From NCBI GenBank assembly GCA_024305745.1, contig JAHRBS010000006.1, positions 994,501 to 1,058,500 of the forward strand: a DNA stretch of 64,000 nt, read 5' to 3'. The notes under the pieces are model-generated. The model was not told the origin of the DNA and made no database searches. It worked only from the letters and a program-made list of their open reading frames with translations. Positions 24,096 to 34,813 of this stretch are shown piece after piece. The DNA is from Polyporus tsugae. Its lineage: Eukaryota; Basidiomycota; Agaricomycetes; Polyporales; Polyporaceae. Each line of letters begins with the position of its first letter. Position 1 is the stretch's first letter. Position numbers and translations under genes: made by a program.

Positions 24096-25740
24096 ATGAC
24101 CACGGCCCAACTCAATCCCGCGTACATCCCGGATGACCACTCCTCTCTCTCCTACTCCCAACCTATGGAGTTCGGGAAGGCATGCATTGCCCCGACACCC
24201 CCGGCCACTCACGCTCTCCTCGTCGATGAGGGGCTTCGGACGTTAGTCGTCAACCTTACACTAGATGACGAAACGTTAGGCGAGCCTCGGGAAAGCGACC
24301 GCAAGAGCCCACCGGTCGATGAGCACGAAGTTGACAATGGCCATTCCCCTCCGTCTCCGCGCGAGCAACCCGAGAAGTCACCACCCACCGATAGCAGCGA
24401 CTCCGCGGGCCTCGCTGCGCCAATCGATCCACCCAACCTTCTTAGACCCGTCCACCACTCTGTTGCCAAGGCCGACGAAGAACTCCCACCCACCGTCGAA
24501 AACGGAGACGAGGGAGTTGCGAGGATGGCTTCCCAACCCGAACGCTCCGTGGCGCCTCCTCCGGAACGCGTTGGTGACGTGTTCTCTCTGTCCGGTCTTG
24601 CAACTCTACAAACCTTCATTCCTGACGACCTCTTTCCCGACGACCTCCTCGTCCACGACCCCGATAACATCACCAAACCCTGCCCTGATCTACAGCGATC
24701 TCCGTCCCACGTGCCTGTGCGCTACGTGCGCATCTTCCCAAATCTGAGGTCCTCCCAGGTGGAGTCTGCGTTCGCGAGCAGGTCTCCCGACCACCCTGTG
24801 CGTACTGCGCACCTCTACCTCAAGGCTGACAACAGGCTCGGCACGGGAAATCACTCCTCCGTGTTCTCGGCGCCGTTGAGGCTGCGGCTCGACCCAGAGT
24901 CCGAGGAGGAGAGCACCGTCCGCGTCGCTGCGAAGACCGCGCGCGGGCAGTGCGGTGCACACCAGATGCTTCATCTGGAGGCGGTCGCGTATGATGCGTT
25001 CCCGCGATGCTTGATGGACGACAAGTACCTTGGTACCACTGTCAGCTCAGCGACAACCGCGACGTCCAATGGCGTCTCCACGGATGCGGGTGATAAGTGC
25101 TTCGTAACGGTGCACTGGTTCGAACACGCCGTCGTACCCAAATTCTATGGGTACTACGCCCCCGTGGCGGCAGACGGAAGCGTGATAATGCATCCGCTCG
25201 TCAACTGCGACCCAGACGCAACCTACTCGGTCCCGTGGCCGACCCGTATTCTTCTCGTTGAGGAGTGCGGCAAGCCCATCGAACCCCACGTTTTCCCACA
25301 AGTACAAAGGTGCGTCTTTCCCCACACCCCTACACGCATCGTGATTCGCCGACATCGCATTGTATGCGATCCATAGATCCCGGTGTCTACAGCTCGTCAA
25401 GCGGCTGCACGCGGCTGGCTTCGCGCAGGGCTCGATACACATCCGCAATGTCGTCGTGCAGCCTGGCCCGCTGTTTGCGCTGCCTGAAGCGCGCTCGTAC
25501 GCCACGCCTAGCTTCAGGATCATCGATTTCGGCAGGGGCATGGTGCTCTCGCACCTTCCTCCGTCGTTCCAGTGGGCCTTCTCGGAGCTCTGCAAAGGGG
25601 AGGAATGGAGGGCGCATCGCGTGCTGGAGTTGTGCCGTGCTATAGCGGAGTGCGCCGCACGACTCGTTGAATCATTGAATGTGGACGCCGTCTTGTTGTT
25701 GTTTAGGTTGTACGCACGTCTGATATCGCTGTATTCGTAG
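24096..25740 (+). CDS. Divergent protein-kinase-like protein (array member D)
   Basis: Two exons: 24096-25309 and 25377-25740, phase-2 join (VQ|R). About 525 residues, starting MTTAQLNPAYIPDDHSS. The N-terminal 160 residues are Pro/Ser/Glu-rich and probably disordered. The family signature TFIPDDLFPDDLLVHDPDN is near 24620-24670. The core has VRVAAK (beta-3 Lys), MLHLEA (alpha-C Glu), FYGYYAPV, ILLVEECGKP, a catalytic loop AQGSIHIRN with Ser for the catalytic Asp, and RIIDFGRG. It is closest to member E in sequence and layout. Substrate, partner and function are unknown. The preserved Lys, Glu and DFG make nucleotide binding possible, while phosphotransfer is doubtful. Confidence 0.82.
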
Positions 25741-26137
25741 AGGAGGGATCCCCGGACGTTGTACAAGGGTACGTGATGTATGTAGTAACAGGGTTGTAAA
25801 AGGACCGTATGCCATCTGAATAAGTCCATACGTGAGTAAGAACAAGCAACAATTAAGCAAGTCCTTGTTCACCGCCATCCGCCGAACCAAGCTTGCTATG
25901 CCATTTTGGCGCCCATAAACTGTCTCTCACCGCGCGCGTTCTATTAACTCATTTCTCAGTTCGCCAGCTAGCATATGGACACCATCGGAGCCGCGGCGTC
26001 CATCGAGAACTTGTGCTTGGACGCTCAAAAGGTGCTTACATATACACTACTTATCCATGTCCTTCCACTGGCAGTGCCAGTGCTCGATGTCTTTCCAGAG
26101 TCATCACCGTCGAGTTTCAATGCTTTGCGCGTCAAAC
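25741..26137. other. Spacer downstream of gene D
   Basis: 3' flank of gene D and upstream of pseudogene P2. No separate gene recognised. Confidence 0.35.
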
Positions 26138-26729
26138 GTGGCCGTCCCACTCCCGAGGTCTTAGACCTTGCTCCCAGACGGCATCTTCTTAGACGACCTT
26201 CTCATCTACGACGCACGCAACCTCGCCGGACGAACCACTTCTCGCCCCATCCGATATGCACATGCCTACCCCCATTCGTCCCCGACACGAGCCCGAATCG
26301 GAAGCATATCCGTACCTCCAAGTTCCAGGGACGACCGCGATGTAATCTCGCACACCTCTTCTTACGTAGGTTGCGCCGTTGAACTGGACCGATACCCTGC
26401 CCTCACTCGCGTTCCTGTGCCGCACCATAGACAGGACCTTCTTTGTCATCGCTAGGCTCTTCTGCGGCCTCTGTGGTGCCCATTAGGGTCCTTTATATCG
26501 GGCCGAGTTGCTTGATTGCATCTGCCGGAACCTTGAGCCATTCGAAACAGCAACTCAGGCTCCACAATAGGGTCATCGCCAGCCGGACGACCCTACTTCT
26601 ACGGGATCTACTTGCCTGTCAGGAAGAATGGATCAACCCGCACGGAGGATGCGATAAGGATTGTGAGCGCGAGGTTTTTGTTGAGAGATTTTGCTCATGG
26701 AGTGTGGCGAGGTATTTGTGGCGGAGTAA
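26138..26729 (+). pseudogene. Kinase-like family pseudogene P2
   Basis: The counterpart of P1 in front of gene E. It contains DGIFLDDLLIYDARNLAG (about 26175-26228), then RDVISHTSS with NLAHLFL in the alternative frame, as in P1, then FYGIYLPVRKNGSTRT (about 26591) and a tail ending near TAA 26727-26729. It has lost more sequence than P1: the segment equivalent to P1's hinge is broken and there is no catalytic-loop exon. Both P1 and P2 switch frame at the same place, which suggests that the damage predates the duplication. Confidence 0.65.
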
Positions 26730-27130
26730 ATTTGTGCGTTGCCTCCCATATCGTCATAACTGGCAAAGGCCGGCAGTCATTGCCATCTTGCTGTAAGTGT
26801 CTGCCCGATTTTTCACTTAGTGCCATGAGAGTGACTCATGTCTTCGTAGAACTTCCCCCAAACGGGAAGACAGGGTTGGCTCAAATGACTCGGTGTGCGA
26901 AGCCAAGCTACATCGAAGCCAGGGTCCTGCCCGGCTTCGTGAAGCGTGCCATGTAAGCGCTGATGCAGTAGGTGATCGTCCTCGAACTTTGGCCACAGTG
27001 CGTCCGTCCAAAGACGCTACTTGTTGACACGCATTTCGGCACTTAAATCAACCCCGTGGTCAGTATAATAGTGGTAGAGGTGTGTATCTCCCCAATTCCT
27101 GACGTCTCACTCACCTAACTTCCGAGCACC
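26730..27130 (+). promoter_or_regulatory. Upstream region of kinase-like gene E
   Basis: Non-coding interval with a TATA-like AGTATAATAG about 65 bp before the start. Several short phrases match the interval before gene D (for example the CGTCCGTCC...CTTGTTGA spacing), in line with a duplicated unit. Assignment by position and similarity. Confidence 0.4.
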
Positions 27131-28778
27131 ATGTCTGCCAGCCAACTGAACTCGATGCCCATTGTAAGCGACGACTATTCTTTCTCCGATCCCCAACCTC
27201 TCGAGAAGATGTGCGCCACTCTCACCCCCCCGACCACCACAGAGGAGCTTCAGACGTTCGTCGTCGACCTCACGCAGATTGACGGAGCGTTGGGCGAGTC
27301 TCGGGACGACTGCAAGAGTACACTCGCTGGTGAAGACGCCCACTCCCCTCTGACTCTGTGCGACCTACCCCAGAAGACCGGTCTTCCTTCTCTCAGCGTT
27401 GATGTAGTCTCAACACAGCTTTCACCCGCCACAGAAGGCGGTAGTTCTGCAAGCGTCGATATCCCAATCGAACCACCCGGCCTTCCTGGGCTAGTCAACG
27501 ACGCTGTACTGAAGCCTGGTGGAGAACACCTTCCCCTTGTTGAGAATGGAGACGAGATCATCGCGACGATGGCCTCCGAACAACCTACACGCCCGGTGAC
27601 GTCCCCTCCGGAACATGTCAGTGACATGTTCTCTCTATCCTCCCTTGCAACTCTACGAACTTTCATCCCCAACGACCTCCTTCCCGACGACCTCCTCGTC
27701 CATGACCCTGATAACATCACCAATCTCTGCCCCGACAGGGCGCAACCTCAGCCCGACCCACCCGTGCGCTACGTGCGCATCTTTCCAAACTTGAAAGCAT
27801 CACGCCGGGGCGCCGGATCGCAACAGTCTGCGTTCGCGAGTAGGTCTCCCGACCACCCCGTGCGTACCGCACACCTTTACCTTAAGGCCGACAATGCACT
27901 CGGCGCAGGGAGCCACTCGACTGTCTACTCCGCTCCGTTGAGATTGCGGCTCAATGCGGAGTCCGGGGAGGAGAGCACCGTCCGCGTTGCCGCGAAGGCT
28001 GCGTGTGCCGAATGCGGCGCGCATTGGACACTCCAACTGGAGGCGGTCGTCTATAACGCGTTCCCGCGACACTTGATGGACGATCAGTACCCTGCTGGAA
28101 CTATCGCCAAGGCAGCATCGGTGAAGTCCGATGCTGCAGCGCAGCTTGGGACGGAGTCAGGTCCTCAAACCGATGCCCCTGCCACTGCTTCGGAGGGCGC
28201 GTCCACGGATGTAGGCGAAAAGCGTATCACGGTGCCCCTACCCAAGCCTAGGCCTGCGGTCGTACCCAAGTTTTATGGGTACTATGCTGCTGTGGACGCA
28301 GACGGAAGCGTGATTGAGCACTCCCATTCATTTCTCTTCTGTGGTCCAGACGACATCTGCGCCATCCGGTGGCCGACGCGCATTCTCCTCATGGAGGAGT
28401 GCGGCAAGCCCATCGTCCCGGAGCACTACACGACAGAACAAAGGTACGTCCGCACCCGCACCCCTCCGTGAACAACCAGGCTGACTACATACATATCCTA
28501 TCCTTAGGGCCAACTGTCTGAAGCTCATCAAACGCCTGCACGCCGCGGGCTTCGTGCAGAACTCCATGTACGTGCGGAACGTCCTCGTGCAGCCTGGGCC
28601 GCTGTGCGCGCCGCCTGAAGAGCGTTCGGACGCTACCCCGAGCTTCAGGATCATCGATTTCGGCAGGGGCGAGGTGTTCTCGCACCTTCCGCCTGGGTGT
28701 GAGACGTACAGGAAGGGTCAGGCGAGCTGCAAAGAGGAGGAGTGGAAGGCGAAGGATCGTGTACTGGGGTTGTCGTGA
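27131..28778 (+). CDS. Divergent protein-kinase-like protein (array member E)
   Basis: Two exons: 27131-28443 and 28508-28778, phase-2 join (EQ|R). About 527 residues, starting MSASQLNSMPIVSDDYS, clearly paralogous to member D. The family signature TFIPNDLLPDDLLVHDPDN is near 27658-27714. The core shows VRVAAK, LQLEA, FYGYYAAV, ILLMEECGKP, a catalytic loop VQNSMYVRN (Ser at the Asp position) and RIIDFGRGEVFSHLPP. The C-terminus after the DFG segment is shorter than in D, ending VLGLS. No activation segment or APE motif of a normal kinase is recognisable. Function unknown. Confidence 0.82.
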
Positions 28779-30002
28779 AAGGAGCACGACGGTGCGGGAG
28801 GCTCGGTTCAACTTGTTACCTGAAGTCTGTAGACCTTGTGTTGTCTATACTGTATGTCTGATACCAGTGTATTGGTATATTAGCGGCTCTTAGCGATGGT
28901 GAGACGTTTTATCTACGTAAGGACACGATAGTAGAGTCTGAAACGGTTAACGTTCTACAAGGGACGGTGTCGCTTCGCTCCACCTCCCTTGGTGGATGAG
29001 TAATGGAAGAAGTTGGCGGATTGAGCGTAGCGTAGTAGCTAACGGAGGACCGCGCATCAAGCACAGTACGATATTGTTGTAGATGTGCCTAGTGTTCGCA
29101 GCCTGTCGAATGCCTTCAAGGAGGACAGTATCGCGTTTGGGTGGAATGTACGCTCGAGCTTAGGTGAAAGACACAGTACGGTGCGTAAGCGCGATGTGTC
29201 CGACAGGACTAACAATGCGGAAGGGCCGCCGGTGGTGTTGTACGTGCAATCCAGCTTCGTCTATCACGCGCGACGTTGGAGGTGAGAGCAGGAAGGGGGG
29301 TCGGCCTAGGCATAGGCGAAGCCGGGCAGACATGGGCCTGGAGGTAGTGTGGTCCGGAACGACCAACATTACAGGACAGCTTTAGATACAGGGACGATTC
29401 GTGCGAGACGAAAGAGTGAGCAGGAGACTGACTGTGAGATGCAGGAAGAGAAAATTGTCCGCCGGCGCTAACCGCTCGATTGTCCGACCATGGTGGCAGG
29501 ATGGAGATAAGCTGGTGACAGACTCCATTGAGTTTTTTCTTCCAGGCGCCGGTCTGAGTTTGACAGCGATGTCAGCGTTGGCGCCGACAGCATGGCACTT
29601 CTACTAGTACTTAAGTATGTATCGACCAGCCTGAGCCATTATCCATGCCACCGTCAACATCGAATTCAGCCGACATCCACGAGCGGCATGCTCGCATGCT
29701 ATAACTTCCTTGCGGGGATGTGATCAGGCTAAGGTCAAGCTTGTATCTTGCCATCATCATGATTACTTTCTCTGCGACCGGACCGACAACCCGCAGTCAT
29801 GCGTCTTCCGGCGGGTATCCGTATCAAACATCTGTTTTCCGCCTCGTTCCAGACCCTCTTCGGAGTGTGTTATTACGTCCTACCAGAAGGGATAAGTAGT
29901 CACTGGCCGAATCAAAAGCATGCGCGGGATTACTTAGACATATTGAAGGTGGGTCCACCGCTCTCCGACCTGATCTCCCATCTCGGAAGACTACGCATAT
30001 AT
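28779..30002. other. Intergenic region, nothing assigned
   Basis: Between gene E and the MFS transporter. Short ORFs only, with no domain, tRNA or recognisable repeat. The last few hundred bases should hold the transporter promoter. Confidence 0.4.
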
Positions 30003-32289
30003 ATGGCGTCTCTCATTGCTGCTGAACACTCCCTACAAGTCGTATCCAAGGCTAGCTACGACGGGGCGGTCGACAACGACCACGAAAACGACATCGCGGA
30101 CGAGCCGCATGCCCGTACTTCGGCATTACGCCCCTTCGACACCTCTGCCCTCGATCTCAACGAGACCAGCTCCTTGTCCTTCCTGGAGCTCCCCAAAACC
30201 CTGACGAGCGAACGTGTTCGCCGCCGCTCGGACATCTCGCGCATCCGGCCCCTCGACTCCCCGCCCGCCATCGAGCCCGAGGCGATCGAGCTCCCCGTCA
30301 TCAACGAGCACCCACATGTCCGCCGTGCGCTTGCCGCGTCCACCAGCGCGCGGAGCCCCGACATCACCTTCCGCGGGGACGTCTTGTTCGTGCCGTCCAA
30401 GGGCGATGATGTCGAGCTCATGCCGAGCTTCCCCAGCTCGCTCGCGCCGTCCATCCGGATCGATGACATGGACGACACTGTTCCCGCCATCTCTCCTGCG
30501 CAGAAGGCCATCTACAGGCGCAAGTTCCTGATCAGCTTTGTGACGTTGTGCTACACGTTCTTCCTGTATGGCTGGAACGATGGCACGATGGGGCCGCTTC
30601 TGCCGAGGATCCAGTCTTATTATAACGCAAGTTCTCTGGTCTCAGAGAATGGCGCCGTACGTGAGCTGAACGTGGATGAATAGATCGGCTTTGCCACCGT
30701 TTCTCTTATCTTCGTGCTGAATACCGTCGTAAGTGTGATTCAATTGTCGTCCAGGGTGTGGATTGGACTTCGCTCACCAATGCCAGGGTTACATTACTGG
30801 GGCATTTGCCAACGTATGGTTGACCGACAGATTCGGGCTTGGGAAAGTAAGCCTTCCTTGAACTGGTATCCTGTGGCCTGTGCAGTAAATAACAGCCACA
30901 ACTTCTAGTGCATGGTCGTAGGTAGAACTGCAAACCTGCCCTGAATATCTTCAATCACTAAAGAACTCGTCCCTAGGTTCTCTTTGCCAAATAGTCGCGT
31001 ACGGAATCGTGATCCCCGCTGGCCCTTTCCCTCTCATGTGCTTCGCATTCATGATCGCAGGCTTCGGACTATCCCTCCAAAATGCACACTGCAACGGTTT
31101 CGTTGCGAGCTCCGGCGGGAACATCGCGACGAAGATCGGTTTCTTGCACGCATCCTACGGTACGTACATTTCTACGTGTTTCCCGCTAACAGGAGCATTA
31201 AGGAAACAGTTCCGCCACGTACATCCGCTTGCACGCCGGGGTAACCAGGCTTCGGAGCTCTTGTCGCTCCCTTAGTCTCCACCCAGTTTGCCGTGCAGAA
31301 GCACTGGTCGTACCACTACTTGGTTTCCGCGATGCTGGCTCTGCTCAACTGCGCGGCTCTCTGGTGGGCCTTCCGCGGAAGGCGGCAGGAAGGTCAGTGA
31401 GCTAAAACTCAATGGACTATGACGGCGCGCTGAATGCGACATAAATAGAGGTCCTGGCGGAGGCCGGAGTCAGCTCTGACCCACAGGCGCTCTCCTCGAA
31501 CAAGTACAAGCAGATGTTCGGCATCCGGGAGCTCCACCTGCTTTCCCTCTTCTCGCTCATATACGTTGGCACGGAGGTCACCCTCGGCGGCTGGAGCGTA
31601 ACCTACGTGCAGGACAAGCGACACGGGGGCGCGAACGCGGGCTACATTTCGTCTGGTTTCTTCGGTGGCCTCATGCTCGGTCGCATCCTCTTGATGTGGC
31701 TGAACAGAAAGGTACGGCCTCCGAAACTCCCCCCTCTCTCTCTTTCTTCGGATACTGATGCAGAACGGGCTTATTGCAGATCGGAGAACGCCGAATCATT
31801 TTCATCTACGCTCTTCTCGCAATCCAGTGCGCGCTGCTCTCTTATTTCCCTCGTCGAGTTCGCTTCCTTACGGCCCTCCCTAGGCTCGAAGTGACCGTCT
31901 GGGTCGTGCCCTCTCTCGTCGAGAACGCGGTCGCGGTCTCGTTCATCGGGCTCCTGCTCGGGCCTATGTACCCGATCCTGATGAAGCAGTCCACCGGGAT
32001 CCTCCCCCGCTGGCTTCTCACCGGATGCCTCGGTTACATCGGCAGCATCGGGATGGCCGGCTCCGCCGTGCTCCCGTTCCTCACTGGGCTCCTCGCGTCC
32101 AAGTTCGGCATCGCCAGTCTCCAGCCGTTGTGAGTGTTGTGTCTGTGTTTCTTTCTACCTCGGTCCCGTGTCGAAGTTTGGAAAACGAAGCAAACACTGA
32201 CTTGGTTGGGTTCCAGCATCGTGTCGATGATGTCGACGATGATCGTGGTGTGGGCACTCATCCCGCGCGTCCGCCACGTCCCGACCTAG
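30003..32289 (+). CDS. MFS transporter
   Basis: A membrane transporter of the major facilitator superfamily, fungal BSC6/fucose-permease-like type. It starts MASLIAAEHS with a cytosolic N-terminus of about 170 residues, then transmembrane helices from FLISFVTLCYTFFLYGW (30523) to the end. Conserved pieces are NDGTMGPLLPRIQ, TDRFGLGK (the helix 2-3 loop motif), GFGLSLQNAHCNGFV, GTEVTLGGWSVTYV and GPMYPILMKQST. Exons include 30003-30626, 30684-30728, 30787-30846, a 13-nt exon 30909-30921 and one from 30977. The first intron uses a GC donor (GCAAGT at 30627). The stop is TAG at 32287-32289. Substrate cannot be told from sequence. Confidence 0.85.
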
Positions 32290-32740
32290 CCGTCGTGCGA
32301 GGGAGGGCATTCAGAACTGGCTGCTTCCTTTTAAAACCGGCGTAAATCCGTGGGCATGCTGAGGTCGAGACTCGTGGATTGTTCTCACATTGGGATATAA
32401 TGCGGTATCGCAAGGGCCCATGTCTCCAGTGTGATACTCTGTATGATGCCCATTTGATATCCTATCTATACGACACCGTGTACAAGCTTCATATCATAGC
32501 ATAGATGTTTATGTATTGCCCACCAGTTTCGGCGCGTTGGACCAAACCGTATATCCGATATCAGTGTATTGGTACAGATTTGAGGACAGCCCGACATTCT
32601 ACAGGGATACACCAGGTAGGGTATACGCACGTAGCGTTCTGTCACCGGTACTGGGGAAAAACACGAGAGAGAAATGTTACTGTATCGACGCATGTCCACT
32701 TTCGCGTACTTAACACCCTCGTTCCACAACGCCCACGCAC
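32290..32740. other. Convergent intergenic region
   Basis: 3' flanks of the transporter (+) and the HET gene (-). No feature recognised. Confidence 0.4.
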
Positions 32741-34813
32741 TCAGCAGTCTTCGGAGTCGGGCCTTGACTCGGGCACCAAACGGTCTTCTAGTATCGTACC
32801 GGGCACAGTCAACGTGGCAGGGGTCGCATGCGCAGTGGTCGTCAAGTCCGAGTCTTCGATAACATGGACATCCAAGGAATAATACGACTTCCGTAAGAGG
32901 TTCAGGCCGAGCTGGAGAGTGATCACTCTCGCGTCCGAGAGGGCGACGGGGACTTCATGCGAACGCAAGGACGAGTTCCACGGGGAGATGTCGGACCACT
33001 CCACAGAGGTGATACGAGTGTCCGCGAAGACCTCCTCTGAAGGCTCAGCAAGGACGCCCGCAGGCCGCGGCGACACCGATACGTGCCCGTCGACGGTCAA
33101 GTTGTTGCCGTACTGCGTTAGGGCGTGCCAGTACTCGACAGTGATGATATTGCCGTCGGTGCAAAGCGTGAACGAATGGGTGCCAGTCAGGTCGCGGTGG
33201 GAGTTCTGATCTGCCAGCAGCCCGGGACCGCGGAGTTCGGCCGTGTAGCCTCGGGCGCGCAAAGCTTCGCGGACCCTCCTTGGCAAAACGAGATGGATCG
33301 CCTCGTGCGGCCGCATCACCGCAGCCAGCAACGCCACGTCCTTGCGCTCGGGATTGGGGATGTGCACCGTCTTGAGCTCGATTTGCGAACGGCAGCGCTC
33401 GATGGTTGCGGGCGACAGGGGGAAGAGGTTGCGCACTCGGAGCAGGCTGCGCGACGGCTCCGGGAGTATCACCGTCACGCTGCCGGAGTACAGGAACTCG
33501 ACTGTGCCGGACAAGGAGGGTGGTATGTGGCAGACCCGCCCGAGGAGGCGGCCAGGGTGATCAATGGACTCGCATCCGAGGATGACCAGATACCACTGGG
33601 ATGGCGAAGAGTCGTCGCGACAATCTGTAGCGTTTGGAGGGAGGTAAAGACAGAGGGGGATAACCGGCAGTTGGGTTCGGATGCCGTGCGGGGTAGAGGT
33701 ATATTCTGGGGCGGGAAGGTGTGAGAGCTGGAGGCGACCACAAACGTCGTCATGGGGGACCACTACGATAGAACCGGCTCTCTGATACTCGGAGGGAGTT
33801 GGTGGGAGGACGGTAGAGTTGGCCGAAGGATAATGCAGGCAGGTAAACCACGGATCTTGTTGCCTCCAAGGGGCGGCCGTACTAGCCGCATAGTCAATCT
33901 CGGAGCCCTGGTAAATGTTGGTGCATGCGGCAAAGAGGCTCTGGTCTGGGATGCGTTGCATTATCTCCTCCTGGAGTCTTCGAAACGCCCGCTCCCCTTC
34001 GCCGTATAGGGTAGGCATGTAGATGTCGAATATCCCTAGTAGCGAGTACGCTTGATCTTCCACTCTGGTTGTCTGTCGCTTCGAAGCCCACGAGAGCCGT
34101 TGGGCCACGCTAAACTCGTCGAGCGATATCTCGTGCAAGAGTGCATCGGCGCTGATAGTGGTGATCTCCTCGATAAGGTCGACAAGATCGCGTTTCGACC
34201 CGATAACGTTCCAGTCTTGGGAGAGGAAGATCACATCGAAGGGTGCAATGAGCTCCTGGAGAGTCCACCCGCGCGTGAACCACGCGCTTCGGCGGAAGCG
34301 GGAGCCCTCTACCCAGTGGTCATCCTGAGGGGGTACATCGACGAGATATGCATAACAGACGTCTGCCGCGGCATACCAGGCATACATCGAGTTAATCGCC
34401 TCCGAGAGCTCGGCGCTGCTGGCCTTGTCGATGCAGCATGAGTCTATCCAGATGAGACGGAAACCATTGGCCCGTGTGACGGCACATGCATTACGAATCT
34501 TCGAAGAGAGGTCGGGGTCGTCCCAGATAGAGGTCTCGCGCGTGGTATTTTCGCGGTGGGCTAAGGAATGATCACAGGAGAGATTCAGAAAGAGAATCCG
34601 AGATGTAGCAGTGATTGACGAACCATTCTCGGGATCAGACGTGGGCACAACAGAATGGTATGCCTTGGCAGCATACCGCTCTTGAATCTTCCTCAGATCT
34701 TGAAATGTCTGTTCGCTAGTGACGCGATCCCATGTGTGTGATAGGATAGCGTAGTCTACGTCTTTTGGGTTTGCATCGACGAATTGGGCTGTCGTTGTAT
34801 GAAGAAAGCGCAT
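32741..34813 (-). CDS. HET-domain (heterokaryon incompatibility) protein
   Basis: A single-exon gene for a 690-residue protein starting MRFLHTTTAQFVD. The N-terminal third carries the HET domain in order: YAILSHTWD, the RLIWIDSCCIDK block (about 34470-34435), YAWYAAADVCYAYL, and SRFRRSAWFTRGWTLQELIAP, followed by the post-HET segment AQRLSWASKRQTTRVEDQAYSLLGIFDIYMP. HET domains trigger cell death on non-self recognition in filamentous fungi. Most basidiomycete members have no assigned partner. The C-terminal half has no recognised repeat or NLR domain. The frame is intact. Its neighbours are the kinase-like array and the transposon-rich region. Confidence 0.92.
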   Translation of the reverse strand: MRFLHTTTAQFVDANPKDVDYAILSHTWDRVTSEQTFQDLRKIQERYAAKAYHSVVPTSDPENGSSITATSRILFLNLSCDHSLAHRENTTRETSIWDDPDLSSKIRNACAVTRANGFRLIWIDSCCIDKASSAELSEAINSMYAWYAAADVCYAYLVDVPPQDDHWVEGSRFRRSAWFTRGWTLQELIAPFDVIFLSQDWNVIGSKRDLVDLIEEITTISADALLHEISLDEFSVAQRLSWASKRQTTRVEDQAYSLLGIFDIYMPTLYGEGERAFRRLQEEIMQRIPDQSLFAACTNIYQGSEIDYAASTAAPWRQQDPWFTCLHYPSANSTVLPPTPSEYQRAGSIVVVPHDDVCGRLQLSHLPAPEYTSTPHGIRTQLPVIPLCLYLPPNATDCRDDSSPSQWYLVILGCESIDHPGRLLGRVCHIPPSLSGTVEFLYSGSVTVILPEPSRSLLRVRNLFPLSPATIERCRSQIELKTVHIPNPERKDVALLAAVMRPHEAIHLVLPRRVREALRARGYTAELRGPGLLADQNSHRDLTGTHSFTLCTDGNIITVEYWHALTQYGNNLTVDGHVSVSPRPAGVLAEPSEEVFADTRITSVEWSDISPWNSSLRSHEVPVALSDARVITLQLGLNLLRKSYYSLDVHVIEDSDLTTTAHATPATLTVPGTILEDRLVPESRPDSEDC

